9,209 nt of DNA from Thermoleophilia bacterium (GCA_025936595.1 JAICTB010000077.1:1-9209); one strand, 5' to 3'; counted from the first letter of the stretch, positions 1 through 7,697 are shown. Notes: generated by a model from the sequence alone, not told the origin. Translations and numbers: made by a program.

Positions 1-401
1 GGGGCTGGCTCGGCTACAACATGCTGATCATGCTCGCGGGCCTCCAGGCGATCCCGCCGGAGCTCTCGGAGGCCGCGCGCGTCGACGGCGCGGGGCCGGT
101 CCGCATCTTCTTCAAGATCACCGTGCCGCTCCTTCGCCCCGTGCTCGTGTTCGCGGTGACGCTCTCGATCATCGGGACCTTCTCGCTCTTCACCGAGCCG
201 TTCCTCCTGACCCAGGGCGGCCCGGCGAACGCGACGACGACGCCCGTCGTCCAGATCTGGAACAACACGTTCTCCTATCTGCGCGTCGGCTACAGCGCCG
301 CGATGAGCTACGTGTTCCTCGCGATCATCGTCATCCTCGCGCTCGCACAGTATTTCCTCGTCAGCAGACGCGACCCGTACTACGAGAGGAGGGGACGCTG
401 A
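1..401 (+). CDS. Sugar ABC transporter permease, MalF/UgpA type (5' end cut off by window)
   Basis: This is the C-terminal part (132 residues, reading frame open from base 3) of an inner-membrane permease of the binding-protein-dependent carbohydrate (CUT1) ABC transporters, which pairs with a second permease to form the sugar channel. The cytoplasmic EAA loop that docks on the ATPase is visible: EAARVDGA at about bases 69-92, followed by IFFKITVPLLRP. Two hydrophobic segments follow (about bases 141-200 and 300-360), and the protein ends in a short basic tail. Only about the last 45% of a usual 290-310 residue protein is present, so the true start lies upstream. The stop codon overlaps the next permease's start by one base (TGATG), which marks them as one operon and probably one complex. 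The family assignment is firm. The substrate is inferred from the two glycosidase genes that follow: a di- or oligosaccharide or glycoside. Confidence 0.93.
   Translation, partial: GWLGYNMLIMLAGLQAIPPELSEAARVDGAGPVRIFFKITVPLLRPVLVFAVTLSIIGTFSLFTEPFLLTQGGPANATTTPVVQIWNNTFSYLRVGYSAAMSYVFLAIIVILALAQYFLVSRRDPYYERRGR
387..392 (+). promoter_or_regulatory. Strong ribosome binding site for the second permease
   Basis: AGGAGG lies 8 bases before the ATG at 401, inside the end of the preceding permease gene. It is the best Shine-Dalgarno match in the window. It fixes the start of the MalG-type gene at 401 and suggests the second permease is initiated efficiently on its own as well as by coupling. Confidence 0.7.
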
Positions 402-1264
402 TGGTTGCCCACCGTGAAACCGCCGTGCCGCGCTTCGACCCGAAGGACATGGCGATTCGCGTCTTCGTCTACGCGGTGCTGATCGTGATCTCGGCGTTCA
501 TGATCCTGCCGTTCGCGTGGATGATCGTTTCCTCGCTGAAGCCGTTCCCGGAGATCTTCGCGGGGAACTCGTTCCTGCCGGTCCATTGGACGCTCCACAG
601 CTTCCGTGCGTTCTTCCAGCAGCGCGACGCCGCCCAGGCCCTCTGGACGAGCTTCTACATCGCCGTTGCGAGCACCGCACTCTCCCTGTTCCTGTGCGCG
701 CTCGGCGGCTACGGCTTCGCGAAGTTCCGCTTCCCCGGCCGCGGAGTGCTCTTCGCGTTCGTCATCGCAACGCTCGCCATCCCCTTCGCGGTCCTCATCG
801 TCCCGCTGTTCGTGATGATGCGGAACACGTTCCACTGGATCGACACGCCGTGGCCGCTCATCGTCCCATGGGCCGCGAACGCCTTCGGGATCTTCTTCAT
901 GCGGCAGTACATGCTGACGATTCCCGACGAGCTGATCGACGCGGGCCGCGTCGACGGCGCATCCGAGCCGAGGATCTTCTTCCGCATCGTGCTGCCCGTC
1001 GCGCGGCCGGCATTGATCAGCCTCGGGATCATCTTCTTCATCTCGAGCTGGAACAACTTCCTCTGGCCGCTCGTGGTCCTGCCGTCGCCATCCCACTGGA
1101 CGCTGCCGCTCGTCCTGCGCTCGTTGCAGGGCGCGCCGGGGCGGACGCCCTACGACGTGCTGATGGCCGGCTCGGTGGTGAGCACGCTGCCGATTGTGCT
1201 CGGCTTCCTGTTCGTGCAGCGGCGCCTTGTTGCCGGAATCCTTGCCGGGACGGTGAAGGGATGA
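401..1264 (+). CDS. Sugar ABC transporter permease, MalG/UgpE type
   Basis: A complete 287-residue inner-membrane permease, the partner of the upstream MalF-type protein in a CUT1 carbohydrate importer. About six hydrophobic segments can be seen, at roughly residues 21-43, 84-107, 117-140, 152-170, 202-224 and 257-276. The EAA-type cytoplasmic loop for the ATPase is at residues 176-199 (DELIDAGRVDGASEPRIFFR then IVLP). The C-terminus LVAGILAGTVKG resembles the usual MalG ending (GLTAGAVKG type). The length is normal for the family (270-300). The start at 401 is supported by a strong AGGAGG and by the one-base overlap with the preceding stop. The stop overlaps the start of the GH42 gene (ATGA), so transporter and hydrolase are probably translated as a coupled set. 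No ATP-binding subunit is visible in the window. The family is certain; the transported sugar is inferred. Confidence 0.95.
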   Translation: MVAHRETAVPRFDPKDMAIRVFVYAVLIVISAFMILPFAWMIVSSLKPFPEIFAGNSFLPVHWTLHSFRAFFQQRDAAQALWTSFYIAVASTALSLFLCALGGYGFAKFRFPGRGVLFAFVIATLAIPFAVLIVPLFVMMRNTFHWIDTPWPLIVPWAANAFGIFFMRQYMLTIPDELIDAGRVDGASEPRIFFRIVLPVARPALISLGIIFFISSWNNFLWPLVVLPSPSHWTLPLVLRSLQGAPGRTPYDVLMAGSVVSTLPIVLGFLFVQRRLVAGILAGTVKG

Positions 1265-3330
1265 TCGGCGCGCCGCGCCTGGGGTGCGCGTACTACCCGG
1301 AGCAGTGGCCGCGCGAACGCTGGGCGCTCGACGCGCAGTTGATGGCCGAGACGGGCCTGTCGGTCGTCCGGATCGCGGAGTTCGCGTGGTCGAGGCTCGA
1401 GCCGAGCGAGGGCGCGTTCGACTTCGCGTGGCTGGACGAGGCAATCGGCATCCTCGCCGCGGCCGGGCACGACGTGATCCTCGGTACGCCCACCGCCGCG
1501 CCGCCCGCATGGCTCATCGAGCAGCACCCGGAGATCCTGCCGGTTCGCGCTGACGGGCGTGTGCACAAGTTCGGCCACCGGCGCCACTACTGCCCGAACG
1601 AGCCCGCCATGCGCGCGGCGTCCGAGCGCATCGTGCGCGCGCTGGGCCAGCGCTTCGGCCGGGACGAGCGCGTGAGCGCGTGGCAGATCGACAACGAGCT
1701 CGGCGGGCGCTGCTATTGCGAAACCTGCCGCGCCGCGTTCCACTCGTGGCTCGAACGACGCTATGAAAGCCTCTCGACGCTCAACGACGTATGGGGCACC
1801 GCGTTCTGGAGCCAGGAGTACACCGCCTGGAGCCAGGTCCCGTTGCCCGACGTCGCGGCGACGCCGGCGCCCGGACCGTTCGGCTTCAGCCGTAACGCGC
1901 CGAACCCCGGCCTGGGGCTCGACTTCCGGCGCTTCAGCTCCGACAGCCTGATCGAGTTCCTGAAGCTGCAGACGAAGGTGCTGCGGGAGACGTGCGATCC
2001 GCGGCAGCGGATCACGAACAACCTGATGGGCTTCGGCTTCCCGGAGATCGACTACCACGCGCTCGCGGAAGAAATCGACGTCGTCTCATGGGACAACTAT
2101 CCGGTGATCGACACCACGCGGCAATGGGTCGGTCCGGCGCTCGCAGGAGACGCGATGCGCGGGCTCAAGCAGGCGCCCGTGTGGGTGCTCGAGCAGCAGG
2201 CAGGCCCCCTCGGATGGGAGTCGTTCCGCAGCCCGCATCCCGGCGAGAACCGGCTGTTCGCGTGGCAGGCGATCGCGCACGGAGCCGAGCTCGTGTCGTT
2301 CTTCCGCTGGCGAACCGCCCGGTTCGGGACCGAGCAGCACTGGCACGGCATCGTCGACGCGAACGGGCGCCTCGGGCGGCGCCGGGACGAGGTGCGCGCG
2401 CTTGCGGACGAGCTCGCCGGCGTCGGCGACGCACTCGCCGGCGCGCATCCGCGCGGCGACGTCGCGGTCCTCCACGACTACGACTCGCGGTTCGCGCTGC
2501 AGGTCCAGCCGACGAACCCGGCACTCGGCTACGAGGCGGGCGTGCGCGCACACTACGCCGCGTTGCGCGGTCTCGGTCTTGGTGTCGACGTCGTCTCGCC
2601 GCGGGCACCGCTCGCGGGGTACCGCATCGTCGTCGCGCCGTCGCTGTACGTGATGGACGAGTCGCTCGCGGAGACGCTCACGGAGTACGTGCAGGGTGGC
2701 GGGATCCTCGTCCTCGCACCGCGTACAGCGGTGAAGGACCGCTGCAACGCAATTCCGGAGCGGCCGCTGCCCGCCTGGCTCGACAGGCTTTGCGGGCTCG
2801 AGGTTGTCGACTACATGAGCTTCGGCCCGGAGGAAGGGGTCGCGATCAGGGGCGAGGACGACGGCCTCCTGGCCGGCAATCTGCACGGCTGGTTCGAGCG
2901 CGTCGAGCCCGCGACCGCGACGGCGCTCGCCGTGTATGCCGAGGGTCCGTTTGCAGGCACGCCCGCTGTCACCGTGAACGAGGTCGGCGACGGCCGCGCC
3001 GTCTACGTCACCGGTGTCGGCGACGAGAGCGCGCTCCAACACCTGTACCTGCTGGTCGCCGGCGGCGCCGGCCTCGAGCTGCTCGTCCTCCCGCACGACG
3101 TCGAGGCGGCGGCGCTCGCCGGGAAGAGCTCGGATCTCCTGCTGCTCTTCAACCATTCGGACGAGGAGCGCACCGTCGACATCGACGTCGACGTCGGGAA
3201 CGGCGAGTGGCGCGCCCGCATCGGCTCCGTGTCCGGCGGCAGGGTCGTGCTCGAGCCGCGCGGGCTCGCCTTCCTCGAAGCGGAACGCGCACCGCAGCCG
3301 GCGAGCCCGCTCGCCGACACGCTGCCATGA
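1261..3330 (+). CDS. GH42 beta-galactosidase (possibly also alpha-L-arabinopyranosidase)
   Basis: A 689-residue cytoplasmic glycoside hydrolase of family 42 (usual length 650-700), which removes terminal beta-D-galactose by a retaining mechanism. The catalytic TIM barrel covers about residues 8-390: GCAYYPEQWP near the start, acid/base Glu146 in WQIDNELG, nucleophile Glu311 in VLEQQAG, and the typical FFRWRTARFG and EQHWHG segments. Four cysteines (Cys111, Cys151, Cys153, Cys156) match the spacing of the zinc site known in Thermus GH42. A trimerisation-type domain B follows from about residue 400 (VAVLHDYDSRFALQVQP) to about 610, then a small beta domain. No signal peptide is present. The ATG at 1261 overlaps the permease stop as ATGA. 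The upstream GAAGGG touches the ATG and so is too close for normal initiation, which suggests coupled re-initiation. The frame stays open upstream to base 517 only because GC-rich DNA lacks stops. Some GH42 enzymes also cleave alpha-L-arabinopyranosides, which would fit the araBD genes nearby; this is inference. Confidence 0.95.
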   Translation: MIGAPRLGCAYYPEQWPRERWALDAQLMAETGLSVVRIAEFAWSRLEPSEGAFDFAWLDEAIGILAAAGHDVILGTPTAAPPAWLIEQHPEILPVRADGRVHKFGHRRHYCPNEPAMRAASERIVRALGQRFGRDERVSAWQIDNELGGRCYCETCRAAFHSWLERRYESLSTLNDVWGTAFWSQEYTAWSQVPLPDVAATPAPGPFGFSRNAPNPGLGLDFRRFSSDSLIEFLKLQTKVLRETCDPRQRITNNLMGFGFPEIDYHALAEEIDVVSWDNYPVIDTTRQWVGPALAGDAMRGLKQAPVWVLEQQAGPLGWESFRSPHPGENRLFAWQAIAHGAELVSFFRWRTARFGTEQHWHGIVDANGRLGRRRDEVRALADELAGVGDALAGAHPRGDVAVLHDYDSRFALQVQPTNPALGYEAGVRAHYAALRGLGLGVDVVSPRAPLAGYRIVVAPSLYVMDESLAETLTEYVQGGGILVLAPRTAVKDRCNAIPERPLPAWLDRLCGLEVVDYMSFGPEEGVAIRGEDDGLLAGNLHGWFERVEPATATALAVYAEGPFAGTPAVTVNEVGDGRAVYVTGVGDESALQHLYLLVAGGAGLELLVLPHDVEAAALAGKSSDLLLLFNHSDEERTVDIDVDVGNGEWRARIGSVSGGRVVLEPRGLAFLEAERAPQPASPLADTLP

Positions 3331-4664
3331 CCGGTGCGCAACCGCTCCCTGCCCTCCACGCGCTCGCCGGCCGCTTCCCGACCGGCTTCGTCTGGGGCAC
3401 CGCGACCGCCGCGTACCAGATCGAGGGCGCATGGAACGAGGACGGCAAGGGCGAGAGCATCTGGGACGTCTTCTGCCGCATCCCGGGGGTGATCGAGGAC
3501 GGCCGGAGCGGAGCCGAGACATGTGACCACTACCACCTCCTCGACGACGACCTGGATCTGCTGGCCGATCTCGGAGCAAGCGCGTACCGGTTTTCGGTCG
3601 CCTGGTCCCGCGTTTTGCCGGAGGGCAGGGGACGCATCAACGAACCGGGCTTCGCGTTCTACGAGCGGCTGGTGGACGGGCTCCTCCAGCGAGGCATCCG
3701 GCCGTTCGTCACGCTGTATCACTGGGACCTGCCGCAGGCGCTGCAGGAGCGCGGCGGCTGGCTCGCGGACGACATCCCGGCCTGGTTCGCCGACTACGCG
3801 AGCCTCGTCGTCGCGCGTCTCGGCGACCGCGTGCGCGACTGGGTGACGCTCAACGAGCCGCAGGTGACCGCGTTCGCCGGCTACCAGTCGGGAGTTCATC
3901 CGCCCGGCGTGAAGGACACCGCGAGCGCGCTCATCGTCGCGCACCACCTCTTGCTTGCGCATCGCGCCGGCGCAGCTGCAATCCGCGCGGCATCCTCGGA
4001 GGCGCGCGTCGGAATCGCGCTCAACCTCTCGCCCGCGCACCCGGCGAGCGCATCCGCCGAGGACGGCGAGGCGGCGCGCATGGCGGACGGCGCCGGCAAC
4101 CGCTGGTTCCTCGACCCGCTGTTCGGGCGCGGCTACCCGCAGGACGTCGTAGAGCGCTACGGCGAGGTCGCTCCGCCGCCGCTCGAAGGCTACGACGGCG
4201 CCCTCGACTTCCTCGGCATCAACTACTACACGCGAAACATCGTGCGCGCGGCGCCTGGGACGAAGCTCGGCTTCGAGCCGCTGCCGCCGGAAGGAGCGCT
4301 GACCGAGATGGGCTGGGAGATCTATCCCGACGGCCTCCGAGAGATCCTTCTACGCGTCCACCGCGACTACGCGCCTCGCGAGCTCTTCATCACCGAGAGC
4401 GGCGCGGCGTTCCCCGACGGGCCGGACGGGGACGACCCCGCGCGGGTCGAGTATCTCGAGAGTCATTTCTCGGCGGCTGCAGACGCGATCGACGACGGCG
4501 TTCGCCTCCGCGGCTACTTCGTCTGGTCGCTGCTCGACAACTTCGAGTGGCATCTCGGGTTCACGAAGCGCTTCGGCCTCGTGTATGTCGACTATGAGAC
4601 GAAGCAGCGGACGATCAAGTCGAGCGGGCGCTTCTACCGCCAGCTCGCGACGGCGGGCCGATGA
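3327..4664 (+). CDS. GH1 beta-glucosidase / beta-glycosidase
   Basis: A 445-residue family 1 glycoside hydrolase (usual 440-480), a single TIM barrel that hydrolyses beta-glucosides and often beta-galactosides or fucosides with retention. Visible landmarks are FVWGTATAAYQIEGAWNEDG (N-terminal signature, residues 21-40), YHWDLP (His132), acid/base Glu177 in TLNEP, INYYTRN, nucleophile Glu357 in FITESGAAF, and VWSLLDNFEW with KRFGLVYVDY at the C-terminus. The nucleophile motif reads ITESG, with Ser358, rather than the commoner ITENG. No signal peptide is present, so it should act in the cytoplasm on imported substrate. The start at 3327 overlaps the GH42 stop as ATGA; no clear Shine-Dalgarno precedes it, so translation probably depends on coupling to GH42. 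It is the last gene of the left operon: two bases after its stop comes the stop of an opposite-strand gene. The exact sugar specificity cannot be read from the sequence. Confidence 0.95.
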   Translation: MTGAQPLPALHALAGRFPTGFVWGTATAAYQIEGAWNEDGKGESIWDVFCRIPGVIEDGRSGAETCDHYHLLDDDLDLLADLGASAYRFSVAWSRVLPEGRGRINEPGFAFYERLVDGLLQRGIRPFVTLYHWDLPQALQERGGWLADDIPAWFADYASLVVARLGDRVRDWVTLNEPQVTAFAGYQSGVHPPGVKDTASALIVAHHLLLAHRAGAAAIRAASSEARVGIALNLSPAHPASASAEDGEAARMADGAGNRWFLDPLFGRGYPQDVVERYGEVAPPPLEGYDGALDFLGINYYTRNIVRAAPGTKLGFEPLPPEGALTEMGWEIYPDGLREILLRVHRDYAPRELFITESGAAFPDGPDGDDPARVEYLESHFSAAADAIDDGVRLRGYFVWSLLDNFEWHLGFTKRFGLVYVDYETKQRTIKSSGRFYRQLATAGR

Positions 4665-4666
4665 GA

Positions 4667-5344
4667 TCACCAGGCCTGTGCACCGGTCGCGTCGAAGAAC
4701 CTTCCCGTCGCGCCACCCTCCCCGAGCGCGAGCTCCACGACGACGCGCGCGCCCTCGTCAGCAGAGAGCGGCGCGCCAGGACCGCCCATGTCGGTGCGGA
4801 CCCAGCCGGGGTGGACGGCGTTGACGCGGATCCCGTCGGCGCGCAGCGCCTGCGCCGCGACCAGCACGAACGCGTTCACGGCGGCCTTCGACGTGCAGTA
4901 GCTGAGCCCGGTCCCGCTCATGCCGCCCGAGAACTGTCCCGCTTCCGACGAGACGACGATGACGTGCGCACCCCGGGCTGCGCGCAGCGCCGTGAGCAGC
5001 GCTTGCGTGAGGAGGATCGGCGCCTCGACGTTGACCGCGTGCACAGCGCGGTACGTCTCGAGCTCGAACCCATCGAGGCGCTCGTCGGGGCGCGGATTCA
5101 CGGCAGCGTTGTGCACGAGCAGGTGGAGCTCAGGTGCGGCTGCAGTCGCCTGTCGCGCGACTTCCGCGACGCCGGCAACGCAGGCGAGGTCGCCGACCAC
5201 GCTCACGCCGCCGAGCTCGTCCGCCAGCGTTCGCGCCGCCTCGGGGTCGCGGGCGTGGCACAGCACGCGCGTACCGCTGCCCGCGAGCGCTCGCGCGATC
5301 GCGCGGCCGATGCCGCGAGAGGTGCCGGTGACGAGCGCGTTCAC
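4667..5344 (-). CDS. Short-chain dehydrogenase/reductase, carbonyl-reductase-like
   Basis: A 225-residue NAD(P)-dependent oxidoreductase of the classical SDR fold and the only minus-strand gene in the window. The nucleotide-binding TGTSRGIG is at residues 6-13, the NNAG-equivalent HNAA at 78-81, active-site Asn near 105 (VNVEAP), Ser132/133, and YCTSK with Tyr149 and Lys153. The stretch HPGWVRTDMGGPGAPLSADEG (178-198) and the ending TGRFF...W resemble bacterial carbonyl-reductase (CBR1-like) SDRs. In those, the Ser-Tyr spacing can be longer than usual, as here. I chose the GTG at 5344 because it starts just before the Rossmann motif (MNALVTGTSRGIG); a longer in-frame start at 5464 would add a basic, non-conserved leader running into the kinase gene. 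No Shine-Dalgarno precedes the GTG, so leaderless translation is possible. The substrate is unknown and a direct role in sugar use is not shown by the sequence. Confidence 0.88.
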   Translation of the reverse strand: MNALVTGTSRGIGRAIARALAGSGTRVLCHARDPEAARTLADELGGVSVVGDLACVAGVAEVARQATAAAPELHLLVHNAAVNPRPDERLDGFELETYRAVHAVNVEAPILLTQALLTALRAARGAHVIVVSSEAGQFSGGMSGTGLSYCTSKAAVNAFVLVAAQALRADGIRVNAVHPGWVRTDMGGPGAPLSADEGARVVVELALGEGGATGRFFDATGAQAW

Positions 5345-5355
5345 GGGGTGGATCG

Positions 5356-7035
5356 ATGCTAACGGCGGGGAGCGATCGCACCTACGCGATCGGGCTCGAC
5401 TTCGGTACGGCGTCGGCACGCGCAGTCGCACTCGACACCGAGACGGGTGATGAGCTCGCGACAACCGTGTCCCCCTATGCGGGGGGAAGGGGCGGCGTGA
5501 TCAGTGACGACGCGGATCCGAACCTTGCACGGCAGGAGCCGCAGGACTACGCCGACGCGCTGGAGCTCACGCTCGGCGGCGTCGTCGCACAGCTCGCAGA
5601 GCAGGGAGCGCTCGAGCACGGCCGCATTGTCGGGATCGGCGTCGCAACGACCGGCTCGACGCCGCTGCCCCTCGACGACTCGGCCCGGCCGCTCGCCCTG
5701 GACGAGCGGTTCCGCCCCGATCCCGCCGCGAAGGCCTGGCTCTGGAAGGACCACACCGCCCACGCCGAGGCGGCCGAGATCACCTCCCTGCTCGAGGAGC
5801 GCGAACTGCCCTACCTGGCCTACGTCGGGGGAACGTACTCGTCGGAGTGGTTCTGGGCGAAGATCCTCCGTTGCGCGCGCACGTCACCCGCGGTGTTCGC
5901 CGCTGCGGCGAGCTGGTGCGAGCTCTCCGACTTCGTCCCGGCCCTCGCGACAGGTGCCGGGCTCGACATGAGCCGCAACGCGTGTGCAGCAGGCCACAAG
6001 GCGATGTTCTCGCGGTTGTGGAACGGCCTCCCCGCCGCGTCGTTCCTCGCGGAGCTCGAGCCCGGGCTCGCCGCGCTGCGCGAGCGGCTGTACGAGGACG
6101 TCCGGCCGGCCGGAGACCGGGCCGGCTCGCTGCGGCCGGACCTCGCGGAGCGGGTCGGGCTCGGCGGCGAGGACGTCGCCATCGCTGTCGGCACGTTCGA
6201 CGCGCACGCAGGCGCTGTCGCGGGGGGTGTCCGTCCGGGACGGCTCGTGAAGATCGTCGGAACGAGCACCTGCGACTGCACGGTCACGGGAGAGCCCGAG
6301 CCGCGCCCGATCCCAGGCGTCTGCGGCGTCGTGCAGGACTCGGTGCTGCCGGGGCTCGTGGGGGTCGAGGCGGGGCAGTCCGCCGTCGGGGATCTCTTCG
6401 ACTGGTTCGTGCGCACGCTGGCGCCAGAGGGGCTCGCCGGCCCCGAAGCCCACGAGCGCCTCTCCGCAGCCGCCGCAGGGCTCGAGCCGGGCGCGAGCGG
6501 GCTCGTCGCCCTCGACTGGAACAACGGGAATCGAACCGTTCTCGTCGATCCGTTGCTCTCCGGGCTCGTCGTCGGTCAGACGCTCGCAACGACCGCGGCG
6601 GAGATCTATCGCGCACTGATCGAGGCGACGGCCTTCGGGGCACGCGTGATCGTGGAGCAGGTCGAGCGGTACGGCCTCCCGATCGAGGACGTCGTCGTGA
6701 GCGGCGGGATCGCGCAGAGCCCGCTCGCGATGCAGATCTACGCGGACGTGCTCGGCCGTACCGTGCGCCTTGCCAGGTCGGCGAATGCCTCCGCGGCCGG
6801 TGCCGCGATCTTCGGCGCGGTCGCCGGCGGTGCGCACCCGGACGCAGAACATGCACAGGCGGCGATGGGAGGGGTCGGCGAGATCGCGTACCAGCCGCGG
6901 TCTGACGCGGTGCGCATCTACGAGCGGTTGTACGGCGTGTACCGGAAGCTGCACGACGCGTTCGGGCGGGTCGACGGCCCCCTCTCCAGCGTCATGAAGG
7001 AGCTGATCGAGATCCGGGCGGGGGCGCTCGCGTGA
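5356..7035 (+). CDS. araB: L-ribulokinase
   Basis: A 559-residue FGGY-family sugar kinase that phosphorylates L-ribulose to L-ribulose 5-phosphate with ATP, the second step of L-arabinose catabolism in the cytoplasm. The length is normal for AraB (550-570). Visible motifs are IGLDFGTASAR (residues 12-22, N-terminal phosphate-binding loop), WLWKDHTA (128-135), the AraB-typical GGTYSSEW (158-165), catalytic-base region GTFDAHAGAVAGG with Asp282, VGTSTC (301-306), and the ATP-site VVSGGIAQSPLAMQIYADVLGR in the C-terminal domain. GGxYSSEW and WKDH separate AraB from xylulokinase and glycerol kinase. The ATG at 5356 lies 11 bases from the start of the divergent dehydrogenase; a GGGGTGG at 5345-5351 may serve as a weak ribosome site. 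The gene's promoter must lie within the dehydrogenase coding region or farther away. Its stop overlaps the araD start (GTGA). Some ribulokinases also accept D-ribulose or ribitol, so strict specificity is inferred. Confidence 0.94.
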   Translation: MLTAGSDRTYAIGLDFGTASARAVALDTETGDELATTVSPYAGGRGGVISDDADPNLARQEPQDYADALELTLGGVVAQLAEQGALEHGRIVGIGVATTGSTPLPLDDSARPLALDERFRPDPAAKAWLWKDHTAHAEAAEITSLLEERELPYLAYVGGTYSSEWFWAKILRCARTSPAVFAAAASWCELSDFVPALATGAGLDMSRNACAAGHKAMFSRLWNGLPAASFLAELEPGLAALRERLYEDVRPAGDRAGSLRPDLAERVGLGGEDVAIAVGTFDAHAGAVAGGVRPGRLVKIVGTSTCDCTVTGEPEPRPIPGVCGVVQDSVLPGLVGVEAGQSAVGDLFDWFVRTLAPEGLAGPEAHERLSAAAAGLEPGASGLVALDWNNGNRTVLVDPLLSGLVVGQTLATTAAEIYRALIEATAFGARVIVEQVERYGLPIEDVVVSGGIAQSPLAMQIYADVLGRTVRLARSANASAAGAAIFGAVAGGAHPDAEHAQAAMGGVGEIAYQPRSDAVRIYERLYGVYRKLHDAFGRVDGPLSSVMKELIEIRAGALA

Positions 7036-7697
7036 CGCTGCGCGAAGAGGTCTGCCGCGCGAACAGGTTGCTGCCGCAGGCCGGCCTCGTGACGATGCAC
7101 TCCGGCAACGCGAGCGGGCTCGATCGCGAGCGCAACGTCGTCCTGATCAAGCCGAGCGGCGTGGACTACGACACGCTCGCGCCCGACGACGTGGTCGAGG
7201 TCGATGCGGAAACCGGGGAGCCGACCGGGGAGTGCATGCGGCCGAGCGTCGACCTGCCGCACCACCTCTACCTCTACCGGCACCTCGACGGCGTCGGCGG
7301 GATCGTCCACACGCACAGCAACTTCGCGACTGCTTTCGCTGCAGTCGGCCGATCGATCCCGTCGTGCCTCACCGCGATCGCCGACGAGTTCGGCGGCGAC
7401 ATCCCGTGCGCGCCGTACGTCGACAACGAGGGAGAGCACATCGGCGAGGCGATCGTCGCGCACCGGACGCAGGCGCCCGGGATCCTCCTCGAGTCGCACG
7501 GCGTGTTCGCCTGGGGCGAGACGGTCGCGGCCGCGGTCAAGGCGGCGGTCATGATCGAAGACGTCGCGCGCACCGTCTGGTACGCGCTCCAGCTCGGCGA
7601 TCCCGTCCGGCTGCCCGACGACGAGATACAGAAGTGGCACGGCCGCTACCGGTACCGATACGGCCAACCTGACCCGGCGACGAAGGGACCACCATGA
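7032..7697 (+). CDS. araD: L-ribulose-5-phosphate 4-epimerase
   Basis: A 221-residue class II aldolase/epimerase (E. coli AraD is 231) that converts L-ribulose 5-phosphate to D-xylulose 5-phosphate, feeding the pentose phosphate pathway. All the expected active-site elements are visible by comparison with E. coli AraD: GNAS (residues 25-28) and IKPSGVDYD (39-47) for phosphate, PSVDLPHHLYLY with Asp74, zinc ligands His93 and His95 in VHTHS and His156 in ESHGVFAWG, catalytic Asp118 in ADEFGGDIPC, and C-terminal Tyr210 in YRYGQ. The HTHS motif and the terminal YGQ favour the epimerase over fuculose-1-phosphate aldolase. The start is the GTG at 7032, overlapping the araB stop by four bases. The stop overlaps the next start as ATGA. 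The function is well supported by motif content and by direct linkage to araB. Confidence 0.94.
   Translation: MTLREEVCRANRLLPQAGLVTMHSGNASGLDRERNVVLIKPSGVDYDTLAPDDVVEVDAETGEPTGECMRPSVDLPHHLYLYRHLDGVGGIVHTHSNFATAFAAVGRSIPSCLTAIADEFGGDIPCAPYVDNEGEHIGEAIVAHRTQAPGILLESHGVFAWGETVAAAVKAAVMIEDVARTVWYALQLGDPVRLPDDEIQKWHGRYRYRYGQPDPATKGPP
7682..7687 (+). promoter_or_regulatory. Ribosome binding site for the FucI-like isomerase
   Basis: GAAGGG lies 6 bases before the ATG at 7694, within the last codons of araD. The spacing is suitable and it supports that start, together with the ATGA overlap. Confidence 0.55.

Noticed and set aside
517..1260. Long + strand open frame continuous with GH42, running upstream through the second permease
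   Set aside because: The translation is Arg/Ala/Pro-rich without family features and lies in another frame of a clear permease. The GH42 homology begins just after the ATG at 1261.
3172..3200. Short GTCGAC/GACGTC repeat run in GH42
   Set aside because: It encodes alternating Val/Asp/Ile in a C-terminal beta strand (TVDIDVDVG); codon bias explains the repeat.
1992..3326. Open frame in phase with GH1 extending back through GH42
   Set aside because: It is a low-stop shadow of GC-rich DNA with a highly Arg-rich product. GH1 homology starts after 3327 and the GH42 frame is clearly real here.
2086..3579. 497-codon minus-strand open frame across the GH42/GH1 junction
   Set aside because: It is antisense to two well-supported hydrolases, and its product is Arg-rich and motif-free.
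4640..4700. Search for a bidirectional terminator at the GH1/SDR convergence
   Set aside because: I found no GC-rich stem followed by a T-run on either strand.
4661..5362. 233-codon plus-strand open frame that would link GH1 to araB
   Set aside because: The minus strand in this region has a full set of SDR motifs (TGTSRGIG, YCTSK). The plus-strand product is charged and motif-free.
5292..5393. Cluster of GCGATCG palindromes near the araB/SDR starts (5292-5305, 5372-5379, 5386-5393) as a possible operator
   Set aside because: The same word occurs elsewhere inside coding DNA in this window (for example near 2270, 7376 and 7450), so it is expected by chance at this base composition. No spacing rule is evident.
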